NCBI RefSeq assembly: GCF_039929605.1
Contig: NZ_JBDSQX010000054.1
Span: 31,190-95,189, forward strand
DNA length: 64,000 nucleotides
Reading direction: 5' to 3'
DNA from: Pelomonas sp039929605
Lineage (GTDB): Bacteria; Pseudomonadota; Gammaproteobacteria; Burkholderiales; Burkholderiaceae_C
Below the pieces are notes generated by a model that was given only the letters and a program-made list of their open reading frames with translations, was not told where the DNA came from and did no database searches. This document shows, one piece after another, positions 17,624 through 27,080 of this stretch (its first letter is position 1; every line of letters starts with the position of its first letter). The translations under genes and the position numbers were made by a program.

Positions 17624-18337
17624 ATGCGCCTGTTGAACCGCTTCGCCAGCCTGGCCCTTGCCATCGGCACGACTATCCTGCTCAGCGCCTGCGGCGGTGG
17701 CGGCGGCTATCACGACCATGACGGCGGCGGCGGTGGGGGAGGTGGTAGCGGCACGCAATACCCGCAGCCCAACCCCACGCCCAACGCGCCCACGCTGTCC
17801 TGCAGCGCGGCCGGCCTGGCGGCATCGGCGGCGTCGACCTTTGGCACGGTCTGCATGCTGACCAGTAGCGGTGAGATCGTCGTCGAGCTCTACGACACCT
17901 ACTCGCCGCAGACGGTCGCCAACTTCTACAACTACGTCGCCGCAGGCTTCTACACAAAGACGCTGATCCACCGCGTCGACCGCGATTTCGTCGTCCAGGG
18001 CGGTGGCTACACCAGCGGCATGGTGACCAAGACGCCGCTGTACGCGCCCATCAAGCTGGAGAGCAACAACGGCTTGTCCAACCTGCGCGGCACGATCGCC
18101 ATGGCCCGCCGCAGCGACGCCGATTCGGCCACCAGCCAGTTCTTCTTCAACGTGGTGGACAACACCAGCCTGGACTACCAGAGCGCCGCCAACCCCGGCT
18201 ATGCCGTCTTCGGCCGCATCATCTCCGGGCTGAGCACGCTGGATGCGATCAACGTGGTGCCGACCTACACCTACAGCTCGACGGACATCCAGCCCAAGAC
18301 CGAGGTGCTCGTCTACTGGGCCCAGCGCCTCAAGTGA
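17624..18337 (+). CDS. Cyclophilin-type peptidyl-prolyl isomerase lipoprotein
   Basis: The product has 237 residues. Lipobox LLSAC (C23) is followed by a Gly/His/Asp-rich linker of about 30 residues (GGGGGYHDHDGGGGGGGG), then a Pro-rich spacer and the cyclophilin domain (about residues 80-237). Motifs: EIVVELYDTYSPQTVANFYNYV, TLIHRVDRDFVVQGGGY (active-site Arg in the HR-x-FVVQGG context), GTIAMARRSDADSATSQFFFNV. The HDHD linker might bind metal. Start: the ATG at 17624 has AAGGAG at 17611 with 7-nt spacing. An upstream in-frame TTG (17597) lacks such a site. Its 3' end overlaps by 8 bp the end of the PIN remnant on the other strand. Confidence 0.92.
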   Translation: MRLLNRFASLALAIGTTILLSACGGGGGYHDHDGGGGGGGGSGTQYPQPNPTPNAPTLSCSAAGLAASAASTFGTVCMLTSSGEIVVELYDTYSPQTVANFYNYVAAGFYTKTLIHRVDRDFVVQGGGYTSGMVTKTPLYAPIKLESNNGLSNLRGTIAMARRSDADSATSQFFFNVVDNTSLDYQSAANPGYAVFGRIISGLSTLDAINVVPTYTYSSTDIQPKTEVLVYWAQRLK

Positions 18338-18656
18338 AGGGGTTCAACAGCGTCAGCCCGCAGCCCTCGAAGTCGTCGGTATTGCGCGTGACCAGGCTGG
18401 CGCGCTGCGCCAGGGCGATGGCGGCAATCTGCGCGTCGAACTGCGAAAACTGCGAAAGGGGCCGCCCCGCCTGCCGCCGGCCTGACACCAGCCCGGCATA
18501 GATGCGCGCCGCGTCGCTGTCGAACGGCAGCACGCGGCGCGCGAAGTCCTCGTCGAACATAGCGTGCAACTGCTGCTCCAGTTGGGCGCGGCGGCGGCCC
18601 TCCGGTCGCCCCGGCTCGCCGCTTATCCGCGCGACTTGCCGCTCGTCATCCAACCT
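18330..18656 (-). pseudogene. Truncated FitB/VapC-type PIN-domain toxin remnant
   Basis: The C-terminal two thirds of a PIN-domain ribonuclease are recognisable: RPEGRRRAQLEQQLHAMF, RRVLPFDSDAARIYAGL, then DAQIAAIALAQRASLVTRNTDDFEGCGL and LLNPF. The start of the fold, with the first metal-binding Asp of the usual LDTNVLSE strand, is absent in all frames. The sequence runs instead into the promoter region of the alpha/beta hydrolase gene. No antitoxin gene flanks it. It is therefore most likely a decaying toxin gene. Strand and frame are clear, the left limit is exact (stop 18330), and the right limit is approximate. Confidence 0.7.
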
Positions 18657-18716
18657 GGGATGTGCGCAGGCTGGCTGGGCAACATGGCTTCCATCGCAAC
18701 CTTGATGGAGACTCCC

Positions 18717-19616
18717 ATGACCTGCCGCAAGAATTCCTGGATGGGCTTGTTCGCTGCCACCGTCGGCATCGCCGTGGCGCTGTACGTCAGCAACAGCCAG
18801 GCCGCACCGGCCGAGTTTCGCGACCTGAAGATCGACGTCGTCGGCCAGGGCCGGCCGGTGCTGATGATCCCAGGCCTGAACAGCGCCGCCAGCGTCTGGA
18901 CGGAAACCTGCGCCGCGCTGCAGCCCGGCGTGCAATGCCACATCGTGCAGTTGCCCGGCTTTGCCGGCGCGCCGGCGGTGACCGTCGACAACTTCCAGCT
19001 GGCCATGCGTGATCGCCTGCTGGCCTACCTCGACGACCGCAAGCTGGACAAGCCCGTCGTCATCGGCCACAGCCTGGGCGGCACGCTGGCGCTGCAGATG
19101 GCAGCCGAGAAGCCCGGCCGCATCGAGCGCCTCGTCATCGTCGACAGCCTGCCCTTTCTGGCCGGCATCCGCGGCATGACGCCCGAGGCGGCGCGCGGCA
19201 TGGCTGCCGGCATGCGCCAGCAGATGCTGGCATCGACGAAGGAGCAGTGGGAAGCCGGCACCCGCCAGGGCGCGGGTGGCATGAGCCGCAGCCCGGCCAA
19301 CGTCGAGCGCGTCGTCGCCTGGGGCCTGGCGAGCGACCGCGCGACCACGGCGCAGGCGATGTCCGAGTTGTGGGGTGACGACCTGCGCCCGCTGCTGCCG
19401 CGCATCACGGCGCCGACGCTGGTGCTCGGTGCCTGGGCCGCCTACGCGCCCATGGGTTCGACGCTGGATAGCGCCAAGCTCCTCTACGAGGGCCAGTACG
19501 CCGGCCTCAAGGGCGCGAAGGTGGCCATGAGCCAGGGCGGCTATCACTTCCTCATGTGGGACGATGCCGACTGGCTGGTGGGCGAGGTCAAGCGCTTCCT
19601 CGCCGCGGCCCAATAA
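18717..19616 (+). CDS. Alpha/beta hydrolase, exported
   Basis: The product has 299 residues. The N-terminus (MTCRKNSWMGLFAATVGIAVALYVSNSQA) is a signal peptide or anchor. The fold shows the oxyanion region VLMIPGLNSAASVW, the nucleophile elbow GHSLGG with S119, and a late histidine (GGYHFLMWD, H277). The acid residue is less clear. The substrate is unknown. Start chosen at 18717, after GGAG at 7-nt spacing; further in-frame ATGs upstream (18684, 18705) are possible. A LytS-type kinase starts 16 bp after its stop, so the hydrolase may be transcribed with, or respond to, that system. Confidence 0.82.
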   Translation: MTCRKNSWMGLFAATVGIAVALYVSNSQAAPAEFRDLKIDVVGQGRPVLMIPGLNSAASVWTETCAALQPGVQCHIVQLPGFAGAPAVTVDNFQLAMRDRLLAYLDDRKLDKPVVIGHSLGGTLALQMAAEKPGRIERLVIVDSLPFLAGIRGMTPEAARGMAAGMRQQMLASTKEQWEAGTRQGAGGMSRSPANVERVVAWGLASDRATTAQAMSELWGDDLRPLLPRITAPTLVLGAWAAYAPMGSTLDSAKLLYEGQYAGLKGAKVAMSQGGYHFLMWDDADWLVGEVKRFLAAAQ

Positions 19617-19632
19617 AAAGGAGCCGCAAGGC

Positions 19633-20673
19633 ATGAGCACGCGCAGGCGAGCAGTTATCCAGGGGCTGCTGTGGAGCGGCTACGTCGGCATCTCGCTGGT
19701 GATGATTGCCAACTTCGGCCCGTTGAACGGCTCCATGGTCTTCGTCATGGTGTCTGTCGCTGCGGGTTTGTGGGTGCTCAGCGAGGCGTTGCGTGCCCTG
19801 GCCCTGCGCCAAGCCTGGCTGGACCGACCCCCACGCGGCCTGCTGCTGCGGCTGCTGCTGGCGCCCCCGCTGTTCGCCGTCGCGCTGCAGATCGTGATCT
19901 TCTTCGTCAACCGGGCCGGCGTGGCGCTGGGCCTGCTGGAGTTCCCGCCCGGCATGCCGAGGAACTGGCTGGTCTTGTTGGTCTACACGTTCAACACCAG
20001 CATCCTGTTGTGGCTGTGGATGGCTGTCTGGGTGGGGCTGCACATGGTCGAACGCTGGCGCTCCGGCGAGATCGCCAAGTGGCGGGCCGAGACGGCGGCT
20101 CGTGAGCTGGAGTTGCAGGTGCTGCGCGCCCAGATCAACCCGCACTTCCTGTTCAACGCGCTGAACAACCTGCGCGCCCTCATCAATGAAGACCCGGCCC
20201 GCGCCCGCGAGATGCTGAGCCGCCTGTCCAACACGCTGCGCCACACGCTGCAGCACAGCGCCAAGGAGCGCGTGCCGCTGGCCGACGAGCTGGCTGTCGT
20301 GCGCGACTACGTGGCGCTGGAGCAGCTGCATCACGAGGACAGGCTGCGCGTGGACTGGCAGATCGATCCCGCCACGGCCGGCGCCAGCCTGCCGCCCATG
20401 CTGCTGCAACTGCTGGTGGAGAACGCCATCAAGCACGGCATCGCGCGCACGGCTGGCGGCGGTGTCGTGGACATCCGCATCGGGCGCGACGGCGGCAAGC
20501 TGAACATCGCCGTCGACAACCCCGGCCAATGGACGCCCGGGTCGACGGACAGCACCGGCCTGGGCCTGGCCAACCTGCGCGAGCGCCTCGCGCGGGCCGG
20601 TGGGGAGGGTGCTGCCTGCCGCATCGATGCCACCGACGGCCGCGTGAAAGTCAGTGTGGAATTGACGGCATGA
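19633..20673 (+). CDS. LytS-type membrane histidine kinase
   Basis: The product has 346 residues. Four membrane helices lie before residue 140 (for example YVGISLVMIANFGPLNG and SMVFVMVSVAAGLWVLS). A short coiled-coil leads into the H-box QINPHFLFNALNNL with H171, the N-box VENAIKHGI and the G-box GLGLANLRERL. No PAS or GAF sensor is present. It overlaps its response regulator by 4 bp (ATGA at 20670-20673). The ribosome-binding site AAGGAG lies at about 19619. This is the second such pair in the window and has the opposite orientation to the first. Confidence 0.92.
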   Translation: MSTRRRAVIQGLLWSGYVGISLVMIANFGPLNGSMVFVMVSVAAGLWVLSEALRALALRQAWLDRPPRGLLLRLLLAPPLFAVALQIVIFFVNRAGVALGLLEFPPGMPRNWLVLLVYTFNTSILLWLWMAVWVGLHMVERWRSGEIAKWRAETAARELELQVLRAQINPHFLFNALNNLRALINEDPARAREMLSRLSNTLRHTLQHSAKERVPLADELAVVRDYVALEQLHHEDRLRVDWQIDPATAGASLPPMLLQLLVENAIKHGIARTAGGGVVDIRIGRDGGKLNIAVDNPGQWTPGSTDSTGLGLANLRERLARAGGEGAACRIDATDGRVKVSVELTA

Positions 20674-21389
20674 AGATCTACATCGTCGAAGACTCGCGCC
20701 TGGCGCGCCAGGAGCTGCGCACGCTGCTGGCCGCCATCCCCGATGCCGACATCGTCGGCGAGGCCGCCGAACTCGCACCGGCGCGCGAGGCCATCGAAAC
20801 GCTGGCGCCCGAGCTGCTGCTGCTCGACGTCGAGCTGCCCGGCGCTACCGGCTTCGACCTGCTGGACCAGCTGGAGCACCTGCCCCTCGTCGTCTTCACG
20901 ACCGCCTACGACCAGCACGCGCTTGCCGCCTTCGAGCGCAACGCGCTGGACTACCTGCTCAAGCCCATCAACGCCGACCGGCTCGCGGCAGCGCTGGACA
21001 AGGCCAGGGAGCGCCTGCGGCCGGTGCGGGTCGCCGCGCCAGGGCCAGCGCTGAAGGGCGCGGACGACATGGTCTTCTTGCGCGACGGCGAGCGTTGCTG
21101 GTTTGTGCGCCTGAGCGACATCGCCGGCTTCGAGGCCTGCGGCAACTACGCGCAGGCCTGGTTCGACGGCCAGCGTCCGCTGCTGGCGCGCACGCTGACC
21201 AGCCTGGAGGAGAGGCTGGACCCGCAACTCTTCTTCCGCGCCAGCCGCAGCCACCTCATCAACCTGCGCTGGATCCAGGGCATTGCGCCCTCAAGCAGTG
21301 ACGGCTACCGGGTCACGCTGAAGGATGGCCACCAGGTCGAGGTGTCGCGGCGGCAGGCCAAGCTGCTGCGGGAGAAGCTGGAGCTGTAG
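20670..21389 (+). CDS. LytTR-family response regulator
   Basis: The product has 239 residues. Receiver domain with E7-D8, phospho-acceptor D53 (LLLLDVELPGATG) and K98 (YLLKP), then a LytTR domain (about 130-239): FLRDGERCWFVRLSDIAGFEACGNYAQ, DPQLFFRASRSHLINLRWIQGI, VEVSRRQAKLLREKL. Its start overlaps the kinase stop, so the two are translationally coupled. The target genes are not known; the upstream hydrolase and downstream small lipoprotein are candidates by position. Confidence 0.93.
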   Translation: MKIYIVEDSRLARQELRTLLAAIPDADIVGEAAELAPAREAIETLAPELLLLDVELPGATGFDLLDQLEHLPLVVFTTAYDQHALAAFERNALDYLLKPINADRLAAALDKARERLRPVRVAAPGPALKGADDMVFLRDGERCWFVRLSDIAGFEACGNYAQAWFDGQRPLLARTLTSLEERLDPQLFFRASRSHLINLRWIQGIAPSSSDGYRVTLKDGHQVEVSRRQAKLLREKLEL

Positions 21390-21498
21390 GCCCACGCAGC
21401 CTGTCCCAGCCGATCTGCAGTTGGTCGCGCGGCGCGTGACCGGCTCGTGCGCACTGGCGATGCTGCAAGCCTCTCAACACTTGACCCCGAGAACTCAA

Positions 21499-21690
21499 AT
21501 GAACCGAATCGCCACCGTCGTTGTCGCCCTGGCCGCCTCCAGCCTGCTCAGCGCCTGCGTCTTCGCGCCGCCGTCTTCGGCCATCCCGGCCGACACCAGC
21601 ACCATCGCCAAGCTCAGCGAGCAAGCCGTGGTGACCTGCGGTGCGGGCAATGTGAAAGAGGTGAACGCGAAGAGCTTCACCTGCAAGTAA
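21499..21690 (+). CDS. Small lipoprotein
   Basis: The product has 63 residues. A signal peptide with lipobox LLSAC (C20) is followed by a short mature chain with two further cysteines (VVTCGAGNVKEV and SFTCK), which could pair. It lies about 110 bp after the LytTR regulator, on the same strand. No family is recognised. Confidence 0.6.
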   Translation: MNRIATVVVALAASSLLSACVFAPPSSAIPADTSTIAKLSEQAVVTCGAGNVKEVNAKSFTCK

Positions 21691-21702
21691 AGCCCGGGGC
21701 CC

Positions 21703-23757
21703 TCAGGCCTTTAGAAACTCCGCCTTCGTCCCGAGCCAGCGCGCCACCTGACGTCGCGCCGCCTCGGGATGCCCGTCCAGCAGTTGCGGCGCCAGCGCGC
21801 GGGCGGCGACGAGCAGGGGCGCGTCCTCCTGCAGGTCGGCAAAACGCAGCAGCTCGGCGCCGCTCTGGCGTGAGCCCATGAACTCCCCCGGCCCGCGGAT
21901 GTCGAGGTCGCGGCGCGCGATCTCGAAGCCGTCGGTCGTCTCGGCCATGGCCTTGAGCCGCGCCTTGCCGGTGTCGGACAGCGGCGGGCTGTAGATCAGC
22001 ACGCACACACTCGCCTTCGAGCCGCGCCCCACGCGGCCACGCAACTGGTGCAGCTGCGCCAGGCCAAAGCGCTCGGCGTGTTCGATGACCATCAGGCTGG
22101 CGTTCGGCACATCCACGCCGACCTCGATGACCGTCGTGGCCACCAGCACGCTCGTCGCGCCGCCGGAAAACTGCGCCATCACGGCCGCCTTCTCGCCCGA
22201 CGCCATGCGGCCGTGCAGCAGGCCCACCTGCGTGCCTTGCAGCTCCTCGCTCAGCTCCGCGTGCGTCTCGGTCGCGTTGCGCAGGTCCACGGCCTCGCTC
22301 TCCTCCACCAGCGGGCAGACCCAGTAGACCTGGGCACCGTCGGCCACCGCCATGCGGATCTTGTCGACCACGTCGTGGCGCTTGGACTCGGTGAACACCT
22401 TGGTGACGATGGGGCTGCGGCCGGGCGGCAGCTCGTCGATCGTGGAGACGTCGAGGTCGGCGAAGTAGGTCATCGCCAGCGTCCGAGGAATCGGCGTCGC
22501 ACTCATCATCAGCATGTGCGGCTCCAGGTCCATCGCCTTGAGCTTGTTGCGCAATGCCAGTCGCTGCGCGACGCCAAACCGGTGTTGCTCGTCAATGATG
22601 GCCAGGCCCAACTTCGCGAACTTGACCTTGTCCTCGATGACGGCATGCGTGCCGATGACGAGCTGGGCCTCGCCCGACGCCGCCGCGTCCAGCATTGCCT
22701 GCCGCGCCTTGCCCTTCACGCTGCCGGTGAGCCAGGCGACCTTCAGCCCCATCGGCTCCAGCCAGCTGATGAGCTTGCGGAAATGCTGCTCGGCCAGGAT
22801 CTCGGTGGGCGCCATCAGCGCGCACTGCCAGCCGGCGTCGATGGCGACGGCCGCGGCCAACGCGGCCACCACCGTCTTGCCCGAGCCCACATCGCCCTGC
22901 AGCAGCCGGTGCGTGGGCTGAGGCCGCGCCAGGTCTTTCGCAATCTCCTCGGCCACGCGCTGCTGCGCGGCGGTCAACTGAAACGGCAGCGCCGCCAGCA
23001 GCTTCTCGTGCAGGCCGCCGGGCCTGCCGCGCAGGGCCGGTGCCGCCAGCAGCGCGCGCTCGCGCTGGGCCTGCAGCTGCGACAACTGCTGGGCCAGCAG
23101 TTCCTCGAACTTGAGCCGCTGCCAGGCCGGATGGCTGTGGTCTTCCAGCGCGGCGAGCGACGCGCTCGGCGGCGGGTGGTGCAGGTAGTGCAACGCGTCC
23201 TTCAACGGCGGCAGCCCGTGCGGCACAACGCCCGCCGGCAGCAGCTCGCGCAGGTCCGCCCGCGCCAGGCCCGAGGCCACGGCCTTGCGCAGATAGGCCT
23301 GCGGCAGCTGGGCGGACGCGGGGTAGACCGGCGTGAGGGATTGCGCCAGCGGCGTGTCCTCGTCGACGACCTTGACGACCGGGTGCACCATCTCGCGGCC
23401 GAAGAAGCCGACCCGCGCCTCACCGCGGATGCGCAGCCGGGTGGCGGCGGACATCTGCCGTTGCTGCGCCGGGTAGAAGTTGAGAAAGCGCAGCAACAAG
23501 GTGCCGGACTCGTCCTTCACTCGCACCAGCAGTTGGCGGCGCCCGCGCATCTCGATCTGGCAGTCCACGACAACGCCCTCCACCTGCGCCGGCTCGTTCT
23601 CGCGTAGCGCGGCGATGGGGATGACACGCGTCTCGTCCTCATAGCGCAGCGGCAGGTGCAGGGCCAGGTCGATGTCGCGCAGCAGGCCGAGCTTTTCCAT
23701 CGCCTTTTGGGGCGCGGACTTGGTGGCGGGTTTGGGCGTGGCGGCGGCCTCGGGCAT
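21703..23757 (-). CDS. recG: ATP-dependent DNA helicase RecG
   Basis: The product has 684 residues, the normal length for RecG, which remodels stalled replication forks and Holliday junctions. An N-terminal wedge/OB domain (about 30-180) is followed by helicase motifs: LLQGDVGSGKTVVAALAA (Walker A), MAPTEILAEQHFRKL, IIDEQHRFGVAQR (DEQH box), MSATPIPRTLAMT, ATTVIEVGVDVPNASLMVIEHAERFGLAQLHQLRGRVGRG (motifs V-VI). I chose the ATG at 23757 because the longer frame enters queA. It is divergent from queA, with only 31 bp between the starts. Confidence 0.97.
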   Translation of the reverse strand: MPEAAATPKPATKSAPQKAMEKLGLLRDIDLALHLPLRYEDETRVIPIAALRENEPAQVEGVVVDCQIEMRGRRQLLVRVKDESGTLLLRFLNFYPAQQRQMSAATRLRIRGEARVGFFGREMVHPVVKVVDEDTPLAQSLTPVYPASAQLPQAYLRKAVASGLARADLRELLPAGVVPHGLPPLKDALHYLHHPPPSASLAALEDHSHPAWQRLKFEELLAQQLSQLQAQRERALLAAPALRGRPGGLHEKLLAALPFQLTAAQQRVAEEIAKDLARPQPTHRLLQGDVGSGKTVVAALAAAVAIDAGWQCALMAPTEILAEQHFRKLISWLEPMGLKVAWLTGSVKGKARQAMLDAAASGEAQLVIGTHAVIEDKVKFAKLGLAIIDEQHRFGVAQRLALRNKLKAMDLEPHMLMMSATPIPRTLAMTYFADLDVSTIDELPPGRSPIVTKVFTESKRHDVVDKIRMAVADGAQVYWVCPLVEESEAVDLRNATETHAELSEELQGTQVGLLHGRMASGEKAAVMAQFSGGATSVLVATTVIEVGVDVPNASLMVIEHAERFGLAQLHQLRGRVGRGSKASVCVLIYSPPLSDTGKARLKAMAETTDGFEIARRDLDIRGPGEFMGSRQSGAELLRFADLQEDAPLLVAARALAPQLLDGHPEAARRQVARWLGTKAEFLKA

Positions 23758-23788
23758 GGGCGGCATTGTGCAAGCCGACAATCGCGGC

Positions 23789-24832
23789 ATGACCCGTTTC
23801 ACCGTCGCCGACTTCGATTTCGACCTCCCGCCCGAGCTGATTGCCCAGCATCCGGCGGCCGAGCGCAGCGCCTCGCGGCTGCTTGACGCATCTGGCGACC
23901 AGCCGGTGGACCGCGTCTTCCGCGAGCTGCCTGATCTGCTCGCGCCCGGCGACCTGCTGGTCTTCAACAACACCCGCGTCATCAAGGCCCGGCTCTACGG
24001 GGTGAAGGCGACCGGCGGCTCGGTGGAGGCGCTCGTCGAGCGCGTGCTGCCGGGCACGCGAGAAGTCTGGATGCACCTGCGCGCCAGCAAGAGCCCCAAG
24101 CCGGGCAGCCGCGTGCGCTTCGCCGAGGCCTTCGACGCCGAGGTGCTGGGCCGCTGCGGGCCCGACGACGGCCTCTTCCACCTGCGCTTTGCCGGCGATC
24201 CCTTCGCGCTGCTGGAGGCCCACGGCCACGTGCCTCTGCCGCCCTACATCGCCCATGCCGACAGCGCCGAGGACGAACGCCGCTACCAGACCGTCTTCGC
24301 CAGGGAGCCCGGCGCCGTCGCCGCGCCCACGGCGGCGCTGCATTTCGACGAGGCCTTGCTGGCCCGCCTGGCCGAGCGCGGCGTCAGCACCGCGCATGTG
24401 ACGCTGCACGTCGGCGCCGGCACCTTCCAGCCGGTGCGCGTCGAGACGCTGGCCGAACACAAGATGCACAGCGAGTGGTTCGACGTGCCGGAGTCCACCG
24501 TGGACGCCATCGCCGCGTGCCGCGCGCGCGGCGGCAAGGTCGTCGCGGTGGGCACGACGACGCTGCGCGCGCTGGAGTCCGCGGCGCGTGGCGGCGAGCT
24601 GCAGGCCGGCGCCCGCGAGACCGACATCTTCATCACGCCGGGCTTCCCATTCCGCGTCGTCGACCGCCTCGTCACCAACTTCCACCTGCCCAAGAGCACG
24701 CTGATGATGCTGGTCAGCGCGCTGGCCGGGCATGAGAGGGTGATGGCGCTCTACCGACATGCCATCGGCGAGCGCTACCGCTTCTTCAGCTATGGCGACG
24801 CGATGCTGTTGACGCGCACCAGCGCCGGCTGA
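23789..24832 (+). CDS. queA: S-adenosylmethionine:tRNA ribosyltransferase-isomerase
   Basis: The product has 347 residues. It adds the ribosyl part of S-adenosylmethionine to preQ1 in tRNA to form epoxyqueuosine. Conserved segments: FDFDLPPELIAQHPAAERSASRLL, LVFNNTRVIKARLYG, HVPLPPYIAHADSAEDERRYQTVFA, HVTLHVGAGTFQPVR, HKMHSEWFDVPE, VVAVGTTTLRALES, TDIFITPGFPFRVVDRLVTNFHLPKSTLMMLVSALAG. tgt, the preceding step of the same pathway, lies about 900 bp downstream on the same strand, with a reversed gene between. Confidence 0.97.
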   Translation: MTRFTVADFDFDLPPELIAQHPAAERSASRLLDASGDQPVDRVFRELPDLLAPGDLLVFNNTRVIKARLYGVKATGGSVEALVERVLPGTREVWMHLRASKSPKPGSRVRFAEAFDAEVLGRCGPDDGLFHLRFAGDPFALLEAHGHVPLPPYIAHADSAEDERRYQTVFAREPGAVAAPTAALHFDEALLARLAERGVSTAHVTLHVGAGTFQPVRVETLAEHKMHSEWFDVPESTVDAIAACRARGGKVVAVGTTTLRALESAARGGELQAGARETDIFITPGFPFRVVDRLVTNFHLPKSTLMMLVSALAGHERVMALYRHAIGERYRFFSYGDAMLLTRTSAG

Positions 24833-24844
24833 CGGAGGCGGGAC

Positions 24845-25645
24845 TCATTCGCCGGTGTACATCGCCGTTCGCGCGCCCTTGTCGCCGAGGTGGCGGCGCA
24901 GGATGGCGTGGACGCTGCCATCGGCCAGCATGGCCTGCAGCGCACGGCGCAGACGCAGGCGGTCGGCCTCGGGCATGGTGTGGGCCATGGCCAGCGAGAC
25001 CGCGTTGCGCTCGTTGGGCGCCACGTCCACGGCCACAAGTTCGTCGGGGTTGTCGAAGGCAGCCATGGCGATGCCCCAGCCGCTCGGCAGGGCCAGCAGC
25101 CCGTCGGCCCGGCCCGCGCGCATCATGCGGGCGGCGGTCTTGAAATCACCTGCCTCGACGAGGCGGCCCTGGCTGCGCATGCGCAGCACCCAGGCGTCGA
25201 TGGTCGGGCCGTGGGCATAGCCGCGAACGTCCAGCAGCCGCAGCCCGGGCATGGCCTCGAAGGCGGCGATGCTGTTGATCCGCCCCGCGAGTTCGCGTCG
25301 CATCAGCACCTGGTAGCGGCCCTGGGCATAGGGCACCAGCTCGGCAATCTCGCGCCGCTCCGGGCTGGCCAGCGCAGACAGCGTCAGCTGCACGACGCCA
25401 CGCCGCATCTGGTCCCAGATGCGCACGCGCGACTCGACCACCATCCGCAACTCGCAGCCCGAGCGCAGCGCCAGCTCGTCGAACATGTCCTTGTCGATGC
25501 CGGCCGGCCCCAGCTGCGGGTCTTCGTAATAGAAGCGGGCATAGGCATACACGGCGGCTGTGTAGGGGCCGCAGGCTTGGGCGGCCCCTCCCGTTGAAGC
25601 AAGCGTCAGCCCTGCGAGAAGGGCCTGGATCGGCGCGCGGATCAT
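24845..25645 (-). CDS. Periplasmic solute-binding protein (amino-acid type, family 3)
   Basis: The product has 266 residues. A signal peptide (MIRAPIQALLAGLTLASTGGAAQA) is followed by a two-lobed binding fold: AYARFYYEDPQLGPAGIDKDMFDELALRSGCEL, DQMRRGVVQLTLSALASPERREIAELVPYAQGRYQVLMRRE, then FEAMPGLRLLDVRGYAHGP and RRALQAMLADGSVHAILRRHLG. No ABC permease or ATPase gene is adjacent, so it may be an orphan binding protein. It sits convergently between queA and tgt, interrupting the usual queA-tgt run. Confidence 0.82.
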   Translation of the reverse strand: MIRAPIQALLAGLTLASTGGAAQACGPYTAAVYAYARFYYEDPQLGPAGIDKDMFDELALRSGCELRMVVESRVRIWDQMRRGVVQLTLSALASPERREIAELVPYAQGRYQVLMRRELAGRINSIAAFEAMPGLRLLDVRGYAHGPTIDAWVLRMRSQGRLVEAGDFKTAARMMRAGRADGLLALPSGWGIAMAAFDNPDELVAVDVAPNERNAVSLAMAHTMPEADRLRLRRALQAMLADGSVHAILRRHLGDKGARTAMYTGE

Positions 25646-25736
25646 GTGCCGATGGTGGCGGGTGAGGCGGTTGGCGTCCAGCGTGTTTTGCGTGGTGGAT
25701 GCCGGCCGTCGACCCCGCTGCGACAATCCCACCCCC

Positions 25737-26864
<1,128 letters not shown>

Positions 26865-27080
26865 CAGCGCTGCCGCTCTCAGCGGCGTATCCCAAGATCT
26901 AGGGGGGTGCCCCTGCTTTCGCCGAGCGGCGTCCCCCGTTTGCAGGTCAAGAAACGTAAATTCGTCACACGTGCAAGCCCAGAATCGCGCCGGCCCTCCC
27001 CGGATCATGCGCGCTTGCTGCCGCCTGTAACTGCATGAAACAGCGGGGTTGGCGAGACAACTTCCCCGAGGGTTTTAGAC
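26865..27080. promoter_or_regulatory. Leader region of the giant gene
   Basis: This 216-bp gap begins with a small hairpin (GCCGCT-CTC-AGCGGC, 26872-26886) eight bases after the tgt stop, a possible tgt terminator without a T-run. At 26891-26904 is CCCAAGATCTAGGG, a near-palindrome with one mismatched pair. At 27066-27070 GAGGG gives a ribosome-binding site 10 bp before the ATG at 27081. No convincing sigma-70 promoter was found. The gap must hold the promoter of the giant gene unless it is read through from tgt. Confidence 0.45.
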
